From Candidatus Epulonipiscioides saccharophilum (GTDB lineage: Bacteria; Bacillota; Clostridia; Lachnospirales; Cellulosilyticaceae), in assembly GCA_002007295.1 (NCBI GenBank), contig LNZM01000025.1:1-33423 (forward strand): a stretch of 33,423 nt of DNA. Direction: 5' to 3'. A model generated the notes under the pieces. The model saw only the letters and a program-made list of their open reading frames with translations, did no database searches and was not told the DNA's origin. Position numbers and translations under genes: made by a program. Of this stretch, positions 1-9,834 are shown one piece after another. Position 1 is the stretch's first letter. Each line of letters begins with the position of its first letter.

Positions 1-100
<100 letters not shown>

Positions 101-269
101 GAAAGTTTGTCATCTGACATTACTTTTAGTACTTTGATTCTTTAATGAATCGACTGGTCTAGTTCTTGATACTATTTTATTTTCAATGTTCAACATCTTT
201 CGATCTTGTATCAACATTTATTAGCTAACATTTCTTGTTTGTGTTTGCTGTTCCCTGCTGACTTGTCTT
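101..269 (-). other. 16S rRNA leader
   Basis: About 160 bases of AT-rich transcribed leader between the rRNA promoter and the mature 16S 5' end. It includes an ACATTGAAAATAAAAT stretch (minus strand) resembling the box C-like sequences seen in Firmicutes rRNA leaders, and a short stem GATTCATTAAAGAATC. No gene is visible. Confidence 0.6.
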
Positions 270-298
270 ATTATGCACTATAATGTCGAAGAAGTCAA
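270..298 (-). promoter_or_regulatory. rRNA operon promoter
   Basis: On the minus strand, TTGACT (298-293), a 17-base spacer and CATAAT (275-270), about 170 bases upstream of 16S and preceded by an A/T-rich UP-like tract. This is a typical strong sigma-A promoter in the expected place for an rRNA operon. Confidence 0.8.
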
Positions 299-469
299 CC
301 TTTTTTTGAAACTTTTTTTTTGTGAGCCTATAATTTACCAATAATTTTTATAGGAAAACCTTTGGTAATACTAGCTTTATAAGCAATGAAATTTTTTTAA
401 AAAAAATGAAAAAATACACTTTTTTGCTCATATTTCCCCTTATATCCGCTTATAAAAATTCTGAACAAT

Positions 470-501
470 AAAAAAACTCCCTAAAAAATCTTTAGGAAGT
501 C
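470..501 (-). terminator. Rho-independent terminator after the first hydrolase gene
   Basis: Minus strand: ACTTCCTAAA, loop GATT..., TTTAGGGAGT (one G-U pair), followed by seven T residues. It lies 34 bases after the stop codon of the gene ending at 535 and closes the hydrolase array before the rRNA operon. No comparable terminator follows the other two hydrolase genes. Confidence 0.8.
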
Positions 502-534
502 AAATTCTAAAATCTAATTTTTTTATTTTGAAAA

Positions 535-2949
535 CTAATTTTCTAAATTGATTAAAGCAACAGTAGAAATTTTTCCGCCACTTTGTTCTATAGAAACAGT
601 AATTTCATTTTCTTCTCTTAATATACCCACCGGCACAATAAAGTCTACATAACCAAAATATCTATCCGGTTTATTCGAGAAAGACATGTCGTATTCTTCA
701 AAATTATATCCGTTTACTGTTACATTAAGAGGAAGAGAAAATCCATCAGTACGCCCCAATGACACCCTTAGAACGCTTGATGATACGTCGGTTGAAGGGA
801 TTTTAATTGCAAAATCTATATTTGCCCCTGTGTCATGTAACATACTATCGCCGTAATAAGTCATTTTTGTAACAGTATTATCGATTTTCGGAGATTTATT
901 TAATGTAATCTTAAAAATACTAGTTTCTTCTACGTGCATAAAAATATTTTCTAAACTATCTATCTGCTCGTTATCTACAAAATGAATTTCTCCCATATCC
1001 AAATAACTTGTTGTTCGCTCAATTTTTTCGATTTCTTCATCCTTAAGTTTTAGATCTAAATCTATATATGCTCGCTGTGGATTCATATTTGTCACCGCTA
1101 CATAAATAATATTCTGATCTTGAGCACTATGGACGAAAATATTATCATTAACATCGTTCGTAGAAACTGGAAGCAAATCTCCGTTATACTCATCCCAAGT
1201 CTCGATAAAATATTTCATATCCGTCAATCCTTCTTGAGCTGTGCTAACAAGTCGACCAGATTTATCATAAGCCCATAAAGTATTATGAGAATCTTTTTCC
1301 CACCATGTGGCTGGTATTAAAAACGGTACCACTATATCAAACTCATTGGCTCGATTCATATATCTTATCAAATATGAATTGAAATTTTTCAGATTAATCC
1401 AATAATCAGGCGCTCCCGGCCCACTATGTAGCGTACCCGTTTCGGAAATTACAAACGGCTTAACATTATCCGTAAGGATCATGTGATTTCTCAGCAAATC
1501 TAAATCAGCCTCAAATCGTCCGGTTAAATATCCACCATAATTCGTTTTAGTATCATTTAAAATTAAATCTTTACTTTCGTAAAAATGATAAGAATAAAAA
1601 TCCAAATGCTCCGCTGTATCATCTAAAAATTTTAAATGTCGTTCAGCTTCTTTAAAGTTACCATGATCTAAAGCCATCCATGCAGCTGTCGCTCCACCTA
1701 CTAATATTTCTGGACTTTCCTTTTTTATAGCATCCGCCGTAATATTATGAAAATCCGCTAAAACGTCCCAACCATAATCCGGAATTGGATTGTAATGATG
1801 TGTCCAATTACTCGTTATCGTCGCTTCATTTTTTACCTCTACCCATTTCGGTCCACGACCTTCCATTTCCTTATCATGTGCTACAATATATTTTGCGGCC
1901 AAATCGGCTGCTGCCTCAAAATTTTCAACACCCGGTGTTCCTTTGCCCGTGTCGGCTCCATCAACATACCAACTTGGCCAATGATTAAAACATAGAACGT
2001 ATTCTAAGTCGCTCGGATATAGTCGGTCAAATGTTGCGATTTCTTTTGAGCCATCTGAGAAAAGTTCTGGAAATATACTATAATCAGCATATCCAGGTTT
2101 TTGCGGATCTTCTTTTAATTTTGGCGCAAACGCATCATAACCAATTTCTAAAGCTGGTCCAAATTTATATATTTGTCGACCCGGCATAAAATCTTTTTCT
2201 GTATAATATTCCGCCACTTTATATCCATCATCATGCCCTGTCGGATAGGCATAAACTCTCTTGAATTTATCATTCTCAAAACTCGTTATTCCTTCTATGC
2301 TAAGCCTATTCGTTCCGTCCACACTCACTGTTATCCCATCCAATATTTCTCGGTCAGCACCTAGAACTTCCCACGCTGTTGTATCCATCGTCATCGACAC
2401 TCCATGTTGTGAAAATAATTGTACAGCATCCACCTTTACTGGTCCCGTAAATTTAAACTTATATCCCGTATATGCCTCCGCTCCACGCTCTAATTCATTA
2501 ACATGATCTACAGTAAACGTAGTCGTTCGTATTTGATAATTTGTATCGCTAAACCATGGCGAAGATACTTTTCCTGTATTACCTTTTGCTGCCGAAATCC
2601 CCTGAATAAATTCTGTACTCTTAAATCCGGATCCAAGCACATCGATTCTAGTGAACGGAAACATAATTCTTACTATATCAGCCGGCAATTCAATTTCTTT
2701 CGTTTGACCAGCTTCTAATTCAAACGGTTCTATCCCAACATTAATGGTTTGAATTAAATCTTCATGATCATTCACTTGCTGAATTATTTTTGACTCATAC
2801 TTTTTTATTACCGATTCAAACGTGTCGTACGCTAATTTTGTTGCCTGAACATCTGGTGGCAAATTCGACTCCGCAGCCTGAATCCCGGCAAATGGCAAAC
2901 CGAATAACATAAAGCAATTAATGAGTAAACATTTTTTTAATAATTTCAC
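535..2949 (-). CDS. Secreted GH86-like glycoside hydrolase (paralogue 1)
   Basis: An 804-residue secreted enzyme predicted to cleave an algal galactan (agarase/porphyranase type). Signal peptide 1-26; N-terminal beta-rich domain about 65-215; clan GH-A TIM barrel about 215-590 with the acid/base candidate E375 in EVKNE and the nucleophile candidate E503 in ISETG; two C-terminal beta-sandwich regions about 600-690 and 695-804. The blocks RLSIEGITSFENDKF and FMPGRQIYKFG before the barrel resemble those of GH86 agarases; family assignment is from memory of motifs, and another GH-A family is possible. The start is the GTG at 2949, preceded by AAAGGAG and giving VKLLKK, which lines up with the MKLLKK starts of the two paralogues. 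A reading frame extends further upstream but lacks a ribosome binding site. It is last in a three-gene tandem array and is followed by a terminator. Confidence 0.8.
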   Translation of the reverse strand: MKLLKKCLLINCFMLFGLPFAGIQAAESNLPPDVQATKLAYDTFESVIKKYESKIIQQVNDHEDLIQTINVGIEPFELEAGQTKEIELPADIVRIMFPFTRIDVLGSGFKSTEFIQGISAAKGNTGKVSSPWFSDTNYQIRTTTFTVDHVNELERGAEAYTGYKFKFTGPVKVDAVQLFSQHGVSMTMDTTAWEVLGADREILDGITVSVDGTNRLSIEGITSFENDKFKRVYAYPTGHDDGYKVAEYYTEKDFMPGRQIYKFGPALEIGYDAFAPKLKEDPQKPGYADYSIFPELFSDGSKEIATFDRLYPSDLEYVLCFNHWPSWYVDGADTGKGTPGVENFEAAADLAAKYIVAHDKEMEGRGPKWVEVKNEATITSNWTHHYNPIPDYGWDVLADFHNITADAIKKESPEILVGGATAAWMALDHGNFKEAERHLKFLDDTAEHLDFYSYHFYESKDLILNDTKTNYGGYLTGRFEADLDLLRNHMILTDNVKPFVISETGTLHSGPGAPDYWINLKNFNSYLIRYMNRANEFDIVVPFLIPATWWEKDSHNTLWAYDKSGRLVSTAQEGLTDMKYFIETWDEYNGDLLPVSTNDVNDNIFVHSAQDQNIIYVAVTNMNPQRAYIDLDLKLKDEEIEKIERTTSYLDMGEIHFVDNEQIDSLENIFMHVEETSIFKITLNKSPKIDNTVTKMTYYGDSMLHDTGANIDFAIKIPSTDVSSSVLRVSLGRTDGFSLPLNVTVNGYNFEEYDMSFSNKPDRYFGYVDFIVPVGILREENEITVSIEQSGGKISTVALINLEN

Positions 2950-3126
2950 GATAATCTCCTTTAACGAATCATTGATTATTTTTATATACAAAAAATTGTT
3001 TTCCAAGTTTTCCTGATTCTAATTATGGACAATCATTATTAAATAAGTATCGTTTAAAGTAGAGGACAGCCCCTTTGCAATTTCCCCTCAGTTTATTTCG
3101 TTTTCGAAACATTGCAGAGGAAGCAG

Positions 3127-3184
3127 TGCACTTAAGCCTTCCGTCCCCCGGAAGGTGGACGCGAAGCGGACGGATAGAGTAAAA
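3127..3184. repeat. Palindromic intergenic repeat, subfamily A
   Basis: Begins GCACTTAAG, then a hairpin (CCTTCC...GGAAGG, 3137-3155), a second arm pair around GCGAAGC, and ends CGGATAGAGTAAAA at the next gene's stop codon. The same layout occurs at 5680-5735 and at many other intergenic sites in this window. The rest of the gap (2950-3126) is AT-rich with no gene. Confidence 0.8.
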
Positions 3185-5584
3185 TTAATTCTCCATATTG
3201 ATCAATGCTACAGTAGAAATTTTTCCACCGGATTGATCTACCGAAACTGTTATTTCGTTAACGTCTTTTAAAATCGAAGCGGGTACAATATAATCTACGT
3301 AACCAAAATATCTATCAGGCTTATTTGTGAAAGATAAATCGTATTCAGCAAATTGATACCCGTTTATTGATACATTCAGTGGAACATTGAATCCGCCCGT
3401 ACGACCCAATGATACTCGCAAAATACTAGATTCCACATTTTCGGATGGTGTTTCAATCTTAAACTTGGCGTCCACTCCTGTGTTTTGCAACATAACATCG
3501 CCGTAATAAGTCATTTTTGTTAAGGTGTTGTTAATTTCCGGCGCTTCATTTAATGTGATCTTAAATATACTTGTTTCTTCCACGTGCATTAATATATTTT
3601 CTAGGCTGTCCATTGGCTCATTATCTAAGAAATATAATTCGCCCAAATCTAAATACGTTGTAGTTCGCTCGATTTTGGATATCTGTTCATCCTCCAATTT
3701 TAAGTCTAAATCTATATAAGCTCGTTGGGCGTTCATGTTTGTTACGGCTACATAAATTACATTGCCATTTTGGGTGCTGTGAGCATAAATATTATCGTTT
3801 ACGTCATTAGAAGAAACTGGTAATAAATCGCCGTTGTATTCATCCCACATTTCTATAAAATATTTCATATCTGTTAGCCCTTGTTCGGCGGTCTGATATA
3901 ATTTCTTGTTTTGATCATAAGTCCATAAACTGTTAGGTGAATCAGGTGTCCACCATGTGGCCGGAAGTAAGAACGGTACAACGATATCGAATTCGTTTGC
4001 ACGATTCATATATCTAACCATGTATGCATTGTGATTTTTTAACTTAATCCAAAAGTCTGTGTTTTCTGGGCCACTATGCAAAGTGCCTGTTTCAGAAATG
4101 ACTATAGGTTTTACGTTATCCGTGTTCACCATATGATTTCTAAGTAGATCTAAATTTGCTTCGAGTCGACCGGTTAGATATCCGCCATAGTTTGCATCTG
4201 TATCATTGACGATTAAATCTTTACTTTCATAAAAATGATAGGAGTAGAAATCTAAATTGCCGGCTGTATCATCTAAAAATTTCGTGTGTTTAGCAGCCTC
4301 TGCAAAGTTACCATTGTCCAGTGCCATCCATGCTGCTGTGGGGCCACCAACTAACACTTCCGGACTTTCTGCTCTTATCGCTTCGGCGGTCATATTGTGG
4401 AAATCAGCTAATAAATTCCATCCTTCACTAGTGTTGTGATGGGACCATTCGCTACTAAGCGTAGATTCATTTTTTACTTCAATCCATTTCGGTCCTCTTC
4501 CGTCCAACTCCTCGTCATGGGCTTTTACGTATTTGGCTGCTAGGTCTGCGGCTGCATCGAAGTGTTGTACGGCCGGCGTACCCTTTCCTGTGTTAGCTCC
4601 TTCCACCATCCAGCTAGGCCAATTATCAAAGCATAGAACGTAATCTAAGTTGGTAGGATAGAGCTTATCGAAATAATAAATGCTTGTCGTGTCATGAGAA
4701 AAAAGTGTTGGAAATATGCTGTAATCCGCATAACCTGGATTAGAAGGGTCTTCTTTTAATTTTGGTGTGTATGAATCATAACCTATTTCCATTGATGGCC
4801 CAAATTTGTATATTTGACGACCTGGCATAAAGTCTTTTTCCGTAAAATATTCAGCCACTTTATAACCATCTGTATGGCCGGTAGGATAAGCGTAAAGAGT
4901 TTTAAATTTGCTGTTTTCAAATTCTGTAATCCCTTCTATGCTAAGGCGATTGGTAGCATCAACGGTTACTTCTATTCCATCTAAAATTTCCTTGTCGCCA
5001 CCTAAAACTTCCCATGCTCTAGTATCCATAGTCATCGAGGCACCATTCGGCTCGATCATTTTTATTGTGTCAATTTTCACGGGGCCGGTAAATTTAAATT
5101 TATAACCAGTGTAGGCTTCATCTCCACGGGCCAACTCGGCTACGTGATCTATATCAAAAGTTGTGGTTCTAATTTGGTAACTGTTTGTGCCTATCCAAGG
5201 TGATGAAACTTTGCCGGTATTTCCGTCATGCGGAGAAATGCCGTTGATGAAATGATTTTTTACGCCGGAGCCGTTAGCATCAATCCTACTGAAAATAAAT
5301 AAAATTCTAACTATATCCGCTGGCAATTCGATTTCTTTAGTTTCTCCGTCTGCCAACTCAAAAGGTTCTACTCCTAGGTCAATGGTTTGGATTCTCAGCT
5401 CATGATCGTTAACCTGAACTAAAGTTTTAGTTTCGTATTTAGACATAATATCTTCTAGTGTTTCGTAAGCTAGTTTTTCGGCAGCAACATAATCCGGTAT
5501 ATTCGGATTAACCTCTGCTGCAAAAATAGGACTGGCCAATAATAGTGTGCTAGCAATAATCATACCTTTTTTTAATAATTTCAT
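3185..5584 (-). CDS. Secreted GH86-like glycoside hydrolase (paralogue 2)
   Basis: A 799-residue paralogue of its neighbours, with the same layout: signal peptide 1-22 (LLASPIFAA), N-terminal beta-rich domain, GH-A barrel with candidate catalytic E373 (KNE) and E498 (ISETG), and two C-terminal beta-sandwich regions. The start ATG at 5584 follows AAAGGAG with good spacing. All motifs expected for activity are intact. It lies 235 bases upstream of paralogue 1 (to its GTG) and 151 bases downstream of the broken paralogue 3, with only repeat elements between and no terminator, so the array is probably one transcription unit. Substrate assignment to agar or porphyran is inference from family resemblance. 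Confidence 0.8.
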   Translation of the reverse strand: MKLLKKGMIIASTLLLASPIFAAEVNPNIPDYVAAEKLAYETLEDIMSKYETKTLVQVNDHELRIQTIDLGVEPFELADGETKEIELPADIVRILFIFSRIDANGSGVKNHFINGISPHDGNTGKVSSPWIGTNSYQIRTTTFDIDHVAELARGDEAYTGYKFKFTGPVKIDTIKMIEPNGASMTMDTRAWEVLGGDKEILDGIEVTVDATNRLSIEGITEFENSKFKTLYAYPTGHTDGYKVAEYFTEKDFMPGRQIYKFGPSMEIGYDSYTPKLKEDPSNPGYADYSIFPTLFSHDTTSIYYFDKLYPTNLDYVLCFDNWPSWMVEGANTGKGTPAVQHFDAAADLAAKYVKAHDEELDGRGPKWIEVKNESTLSSEWSHHNTSEGWNLLADFHNMTAEAIRAESPEVLVGGPTAAWMALDNGNFAEAAKHTKFLDDTAGNLDFYSYHFYESKDLIVNDTDANYGGYLTGRLEANLDLLRNHMVNTDNVKPIVISETGTLHSGPENTDFWIKLKNHNAYMVRYMNRANEFDIVVPFLLPATWWTPDSPNSLWTYDQNKKLYQTAEQGLTDMKYFIEMWDEYNGDLLPVSSNDVNDNIYAHSTQNGNVIYVAVTNMNAQRAYIDLDLKLEDEQISKIERTTTYLDLGELYFLDNEPMDSLENILMHVEETSIFKITLNEAPEINNTLTKMTYYGDVMLQNTGVDAKFKIETPSENVESSILRVSLGRTGGFNVPLNVSINGYQFAEYDLSFTNKPDRYFGYVDYIVPASILKDVNEITVSVDQSGGKISTVALINMEN

Positions 5585-5660
5585 TATAGTCTCCTTTAAT
5601 ATATAATATATACCATCTTTTATTAAGAAAAATTAGCTAAATGTAGTACATTGAGAGGGA

Positions 5661-5735
5661 ATCCTTCAAGGGAAATTACGCACTTAAGCCTTCCTCTTGA
5701 GGAAGGTGGCAGCGAAGCTGACGGATAGAGTAAAA
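5661..5735. repeat. Palindromic intergenic repeat, subfamily A
   Basis: Contains GCACTTAAG, the perfect hairpin CCTTCCTCTTGAGGAAGG (5689-5706) and a second arm pair around AGCGAAGCTGACGG, ending GATAGAGTAAAA at the stop of the next gene. The left flank (TTCAAGGGAA...) is shared with the truncated copy near 8321-8355, so the two copies share more than the hairpins. Confidence 0.8.
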
Positions 5736-8150
5736 TTAATTCTCCATATTGATTAATGCTACAGTTGAAATTTTTCCACCGGTTTGGTCCACATTTACGA
5801 CTATCTCATTGTTTTCTTCCAAAATATTAACTGGAATATTGAAATCAACGTATGAGAAAAATCTATCGCTTTTATTTGAGAAAGACATGTCATGTTGCTC
5901 AAATGAATAGCCATTTACTTTTACATTTAGTGGAACTTGAAATCCGTTTTGGCGACCTAGTGATACTCTCAGAACACTGGATTGGACTTCGTTCTCATCT
6001 GACATGGCTATAGTAAACTCAGCCGGGGTTCCAGTGTCCTGAAGGATTTTGTCGCCGTAATATGTGTTGCGAGTGATCGTATCCGTGATGTTCGGCTCAG
6101 AATCGAGAGTAATTTTAAATATGCTAGTTTCTTCTACATGCATAAATATATCTTCTAAGCTTTCCATTGGTTCGTTGTCTAAGAAATGTAGTTCGCCCAT
6201 ATCCAAAAATGTACTCGTTCTTTCGATTTTCTGAATTTCTTGGCCATCCAAAATTAAGTTTAAATCTATTGTTGCACGTTGTGGATTCATGTTAGTTACG
6301 GCCACGTAAATTACATTTCCGTCTTGTGCGCTGTGGACAAAAATATTGTTGTTAACATCGTTTGATTCAGCTGGAAGTAAATCACCTTCGTATTCATCCC
6401 AAGTTTCTAGAAAATATTTTATTGGTGTTAGTCCTTCTTCAGCGGTAGAAATTAATCGACCATTCTCATCATAGGCCCACAAACCTTCAGGAGCCTCTTT
6501 ATCCCACCATATGGCTGGCAGAACAAAAGGTACCACTTGGTCAAATTCATTGGCTCTGTTCATGTATCTTACTAAATAAGCATTGTAGTTTTTTACAATG
6601 ATCCAATAATCCGGATCTCCTTCGCCAGAATGAAGTGTGCCCGTTTCTGAAATAATAAGTGGCTTTAGTGCATCTTCTAAAATCATGTGGTTTCTTAATA
6701 AGTCTAAGTCGGCCTCTAGTCGTCCGGTTAAGTAGCCACCATAATTCGAATGAGTATCGTGCAAAATTAGATCTTTACTTTCGTAAAAATGGTAAGAATA
6801 AAAATCTAGGTGATCTGCTGTATCAGTAATGAAGTCCAAGTTATATTGGCCTTGTTGAAAATTGCTAGCGTCCATTGCCATCCAGGCTGCTGTTGGTCCA
6901 CCAACGAGTAATTCTGGATCATGTGCTTTTATTGTATCAGCCATTATATTGTGAAAATCATCTAGAACGCTCCAGCCATAACCAGGGATTGGATTGTTGT
7001 GGTGCGACCATTCGCTATTAATAGTAGATTCATTTTTAACTTCTATCCATTTTGGGCCACGTCCCTCCATGTACTCATCGTAAGCTAGCAAATATTTTGC
7101 GGCTAAATCAGCGGCTGCTTCGAAATTTTCTACGGCTGGCGTTCCACGTCCGATGTCTGGACCTTCTACCTACCAACTTGGCCAGTTATCAAAACATAAT
7201 GTGTATTCCAAGTCTTCGCCAAATGCTCTGTCAAAGAATGCTATTTTGTTTGAGCCATTTTGCATATGGGCTTTCAAAACATCGTATGTAGCATAACCTG
7301 GATTTTCTGGATCTTCCTTTAATTTAGGCAACGAAGCATCATAGCCTATTTCTAGTGTAGGTCCAAATTTGTATATCTGTCTTCCTGGATAAAAATTTTT
7401 CGATGTATAATATACTGATGTTTTTTGGGTGTCTGGATGATCACTGGCGCTTCCTGCATGATTTCTAAATTTATCACCCTCGAAAGTAGTAATACCTTCT
7501 ATACTAAGGCGATTTGTTGCATCAACGGTTACTTCGATGCCGTCTAAAATTTCCTTGTCACCGCCTAAAACTTCCCAGGCTGTTGTGTCCATGGTCATGG
7601 ATGCTCCGTTATTTGAAGATAATTCTATACCTTTAACGTCTACGGGACCGGTTAAAATAAATTTGTAACCGCTATATGCTTCGTCTCCACGTGCTAATTC
7701 GGCGACATGGTCTAGCGTAAATGTTGTAATTCTTATTTGGTAATGAGTATCGGCTATCCATGGCGAGGAAACTGCTCCGATATTACCTTTGGTTGGGATT
7801 ACTGCTTCAATAAGATTTGTCTTGTTAAAGCCAGATCCGTAGACATCGAATTTGTCGAATGCGGAAATAACTCTCATTAGGTCCGCCGGTATTTCTACTT
7901 CTTTAGTTTCACCTTCGGCCAAAGTGAAAGGTTCTACACCAAACTTTAAAACTTTGAGTCTTTCTTCTTGGTCGTTAACCTGATTTATTACCCAATGGTC
8001 GTATTTATCGAGCAAAGTTTCGAAGGTATCGTAAGCGGATTTTAAAGCTTTCACCTCTTCTGGTAAATGATCGTTGGCCGATGATATTGTGGGTAGCATA
8101 AAAAACATGGCGCATGATGCGAACATTAGGCATTTTTTTAAAATTTTCAT
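5736..8150 (-). pseudogene. Secreted GH86-like glycoside hydrolase (paralogue 3), split by an in-frame TAG
   Basis: Full-length reading of 804 codons in a single frame, interrupted only by TAG at codon 327 (plus-strand 7170-7172). The paralogues have Tyr or Met there (PSWYVDG, PSWMVEG), and a TAC/TAT to TAG change explains the stop; there is no frameshift. The N-terminal piece (326 residues; signal peptide, N-terminal domain, start of barrel) lacks both catalytic residues. The downstream piece keeps E374 (KNE) and E502 (ISETG) but has no signal peptide and no convincing ribosome binding site before its possible TTG at 7091. Either a recent pseudogene, a sequencing error, or a readthrough site. 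The rest of the gene shows no decay, so the stop must be young or tolerated. ATG 8150 follows AAAGGAG. Confidence 0.75.
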
Positions 8151-8529
8151 ATTATACTCTCCTTTATGTAATTTCTCAGTTAACTATCGTTGATAGAGGC
8201 TATCGCAAATGAATAAAATCATAAACGACAGATTTTGTTTCAAGCAAATCCAGCGAAGTATGAATAATATCTAAGTTGTTGATCAAGGCTCCTCTCAATC
8301 TGTTTCATTATGGTGCAATCATTCAAGGGAAGTTGCGCACTTAAGCCTTCCTCTTACTTCACGATAAATTCCTCCCTTTCTATAACAGTATAACAATATA
8401 TTTTTTTTATGTATATAGAATTATCTCCTAAATATTACAAGATTATTTTGGTAGTTGTAGCTAAATGTTGTGACTTGTGAACAATGTTCCATCAATTTGT
8501 TTTCCTTAAAACAATTTTTAATTAGACAT
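8151..8529. repeat. Intergenic region with two repeat fragments
   Basis: AT-rich gap upstream of the hydrolase array with no gene. It contains 8254-8288, which matches 31523-31557 at about 30 of 35 positions (core TATCTAAGTTGTTGA), and 8321-8355, a truncated subfamily A palindromic repeat that breaks off inside the first hairpin after CCTTCCTCTT. A short inverted repeat GATAGaggCTATC lies near 8193. I could not identify a convincing promoter for the hydrolases. Confidence 0.65.
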
Positions 8530-8556
8530 AAAAAAAAGAACTCGAAAAGGAGTTCT
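8530..8556 (-). terminator. Rho-independent terminator after the DUF3881 gene
   Basis: Minus strand: AGAACTC, loop CTTTTC, GAGTTCT, then eight T residues, starting 6 bases past the stop codon at 8562. Confidence 0.9.
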
Positions 8557-8561
8557 CTTGT

Positions 8562-9440
8562 TTATTCCATTATGACTTGCCCTTGTAGCCAGCAACTGCC
8601 GACAAATCGCATTCCTACAAATGGCATTCCTATTAAGGTTTTCTTATTTATTACTACTTCTACTAACATACTATTTATATCTAATTTAAAAACGTACATC
8701 ATCTCTTTTGTTTGTTCATTTGTACGTTCCTTTATATCTATTATATCGCCTAATACAGCATACATAGATTCATCAAAACTTAGAGGAATGAAATATCCAC
8801 TCATTATACTTAAGAAATCTTCTTCTTTTAGTCTTTGCATAAGTTGTTCATCTAATTCTCGTTCTTCTTCTTCTAATATTTCTTCGGCTTCTTTATCGCC
8901 GTCTTTAATACGTTCGACTATTTCACGTAGTTTTTCTCGTTCCTCGTTTTCAAATGCTATTTCTTCATCATCTTTTAATATCGGTAATACTATCGTACCT
9001 TCTAAGGCTATCCCAAGTACACTAGCACCTATTATTTTTTTACCCTTTTGTTTACCATTTAAATAGTCTACCAAGTTTTGCATCCAAAATATAACTTGCA
9101 TAGACGTATTTTTTTCTTCACAAATTACATAATAAAGAGTGCCATCGATACATTCTACTTCTATTTCTTCAAAATCGGATTGAATAGTTGATTCAACGTA
9201 GGCTTCACACTCTTCTACATTAAAACGTGTAGGTTCCTTTAAGTCCTCTTCTATACTCACACGTACTAGTATATATGTGTGAGGTGCGACTTTTTTTCTA
9301 TATTCAGCTATTTGAACCTTGTTTTTATCTACAGCCATGCTTTGGTATGTCGGGTTTTTTAATGTTGATTCTACTAGTTTATTTAAATGTTTTTGTTCAG
9401 TTATTTCTGAAAAGCCGATTGCATTAATTGGTATTTCCAT
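8562..9440 (-). CDS. DUF3881 family protein
   Basis: A 292-residue cytosolic protein of unknown function. The N-terminal AIGFSEI motif and the C-terminal run GMRFVGSCWLQGQV fit the DUF3881 family, which I know mainly from Lachnospiraceae and relatives. The middle (about 155-215) is a strongly charged Glu/Lys-rich helix, probably coiled coil. No signal peptide or membrane segment. ATG 9440 is preceded by TTTGGAGGTGG with normal spacing. It stands alone, with its own terminator at 8530-8556. A long plus-strand reading frame over the same bases is Ser-rich and is an antisense artefact of the Glu/Lys-rich segment. No function can be assigned. Confidence 0.85.
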   Translation of the reverse strand: MEIPINAIGFSEITEQKHLNKLVESTLKNPTYQSMAVDKNKVQIAEYRKKVAPHTYILVRVSIEEDLKEPTRFNVEECEAYVESTIQSDFEEIEVECIDGTLYYVICEEKNTSMQVIFWMQNLVDYLNGKQKGKKIIGASVLGIALEGTIVLPILKDDEEIAFENEEREKLREIVERIKDGDKEAEEILEEEERELDEQLMQRLKEEDFLSIMSGYFIPLSFDESMYAVLGDIIDIKERTNEQTKEMMYVFKLDINSMLVEVVINKKTLIGMPFVGMRFVGSCWLQGQVIME

Positions 9441-9524
9441 TCTTATGCCACCTCCAAAAAAATTATCCTTTGTATAATATATGCTAGAAATGTCAATTTA
9501 AAGAATACTTTACAATCTTTTTAC

Positions 9525-9566
9525 AAAAAAAGATAGGGATAAGCATTTTTAAGCGGCTTACCCCTA
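9525..9566 (-). terminator. Rho-independent terminator after the 68-residue zinc-knuckle gene
   Basis: Minus strand stem TAGGGGTAAGC / GCTTATCCCTA (one G-U pair) with a loop of about 11 bases, followed by TCTTTTTTT. It lies directly after the stop codon at 9572. Confidence 0.85.
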
Positions 9567-9571
9567 GCTAT

Positions 9572-9778
9572 TCATTCTTTAATCCAACGTCCTATATGCC
9601 CGCAGTTTGGACATTCTAGGCTATTTAATCCTTGTGAATTTATCAATGTTGTCATAGGATATATTTCAGAATAATTATTTAATCCAGAAGATACACAACC
9701 AAGATAATCAGTCCGGTTTGCAAAACTTTCTATTGGAGTCAGATCATAACCACAAACGTTACATACATATTGATTCAC
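9572..9778 (-). CDS. Small double zinc-knuckle protein (68 aa)
   Basis: A 68-residue protein with CNVCGYD at residues 6-12 and CPNCG at 56-60, a layout that would bind one zinc ion through C6, C9, C56 and C59; a fifth Cys is at 28. I do not recognise a named family. The start is GTG at 9778 with GGGAG upstream. It follows the polysaccharide deacetylase gene by 56 bases on the same strand and ends at a terminator, so the two are probably co-transcribed. Its CNxCGYD knuckle is nearly the same as the one at the C-terminal end of the 54-residue protein at 10969-11133, but in the opposite order. Confidence 0.75.
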   Translation of the reverse strand: MNQYVCNVCGYDLTPIESFANRTDYLGCVSSGLNNYSEIYPMTTLINSQGLNSLECPNCGHIGRWIKE

Positions 9779-9834
9779 TATACCGCTCCCTCTCTAGTCA
9801 AAATATATATATCATTAGTTTTTGTAAAAAAGGG

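Noticed and set aside
7092-7172. Frameshift in hydrolase paralogue 3
   Set aside because: Both pieces are in the same frame; a single TAG explains the split.
8470-9066. 198-codon plus-strand frame, Ser-rich
   Set aside because: Antisense of the Glu/Lys-rich part of the DUF3881 gene, which has its own ribosome binding site, terminator and family match.
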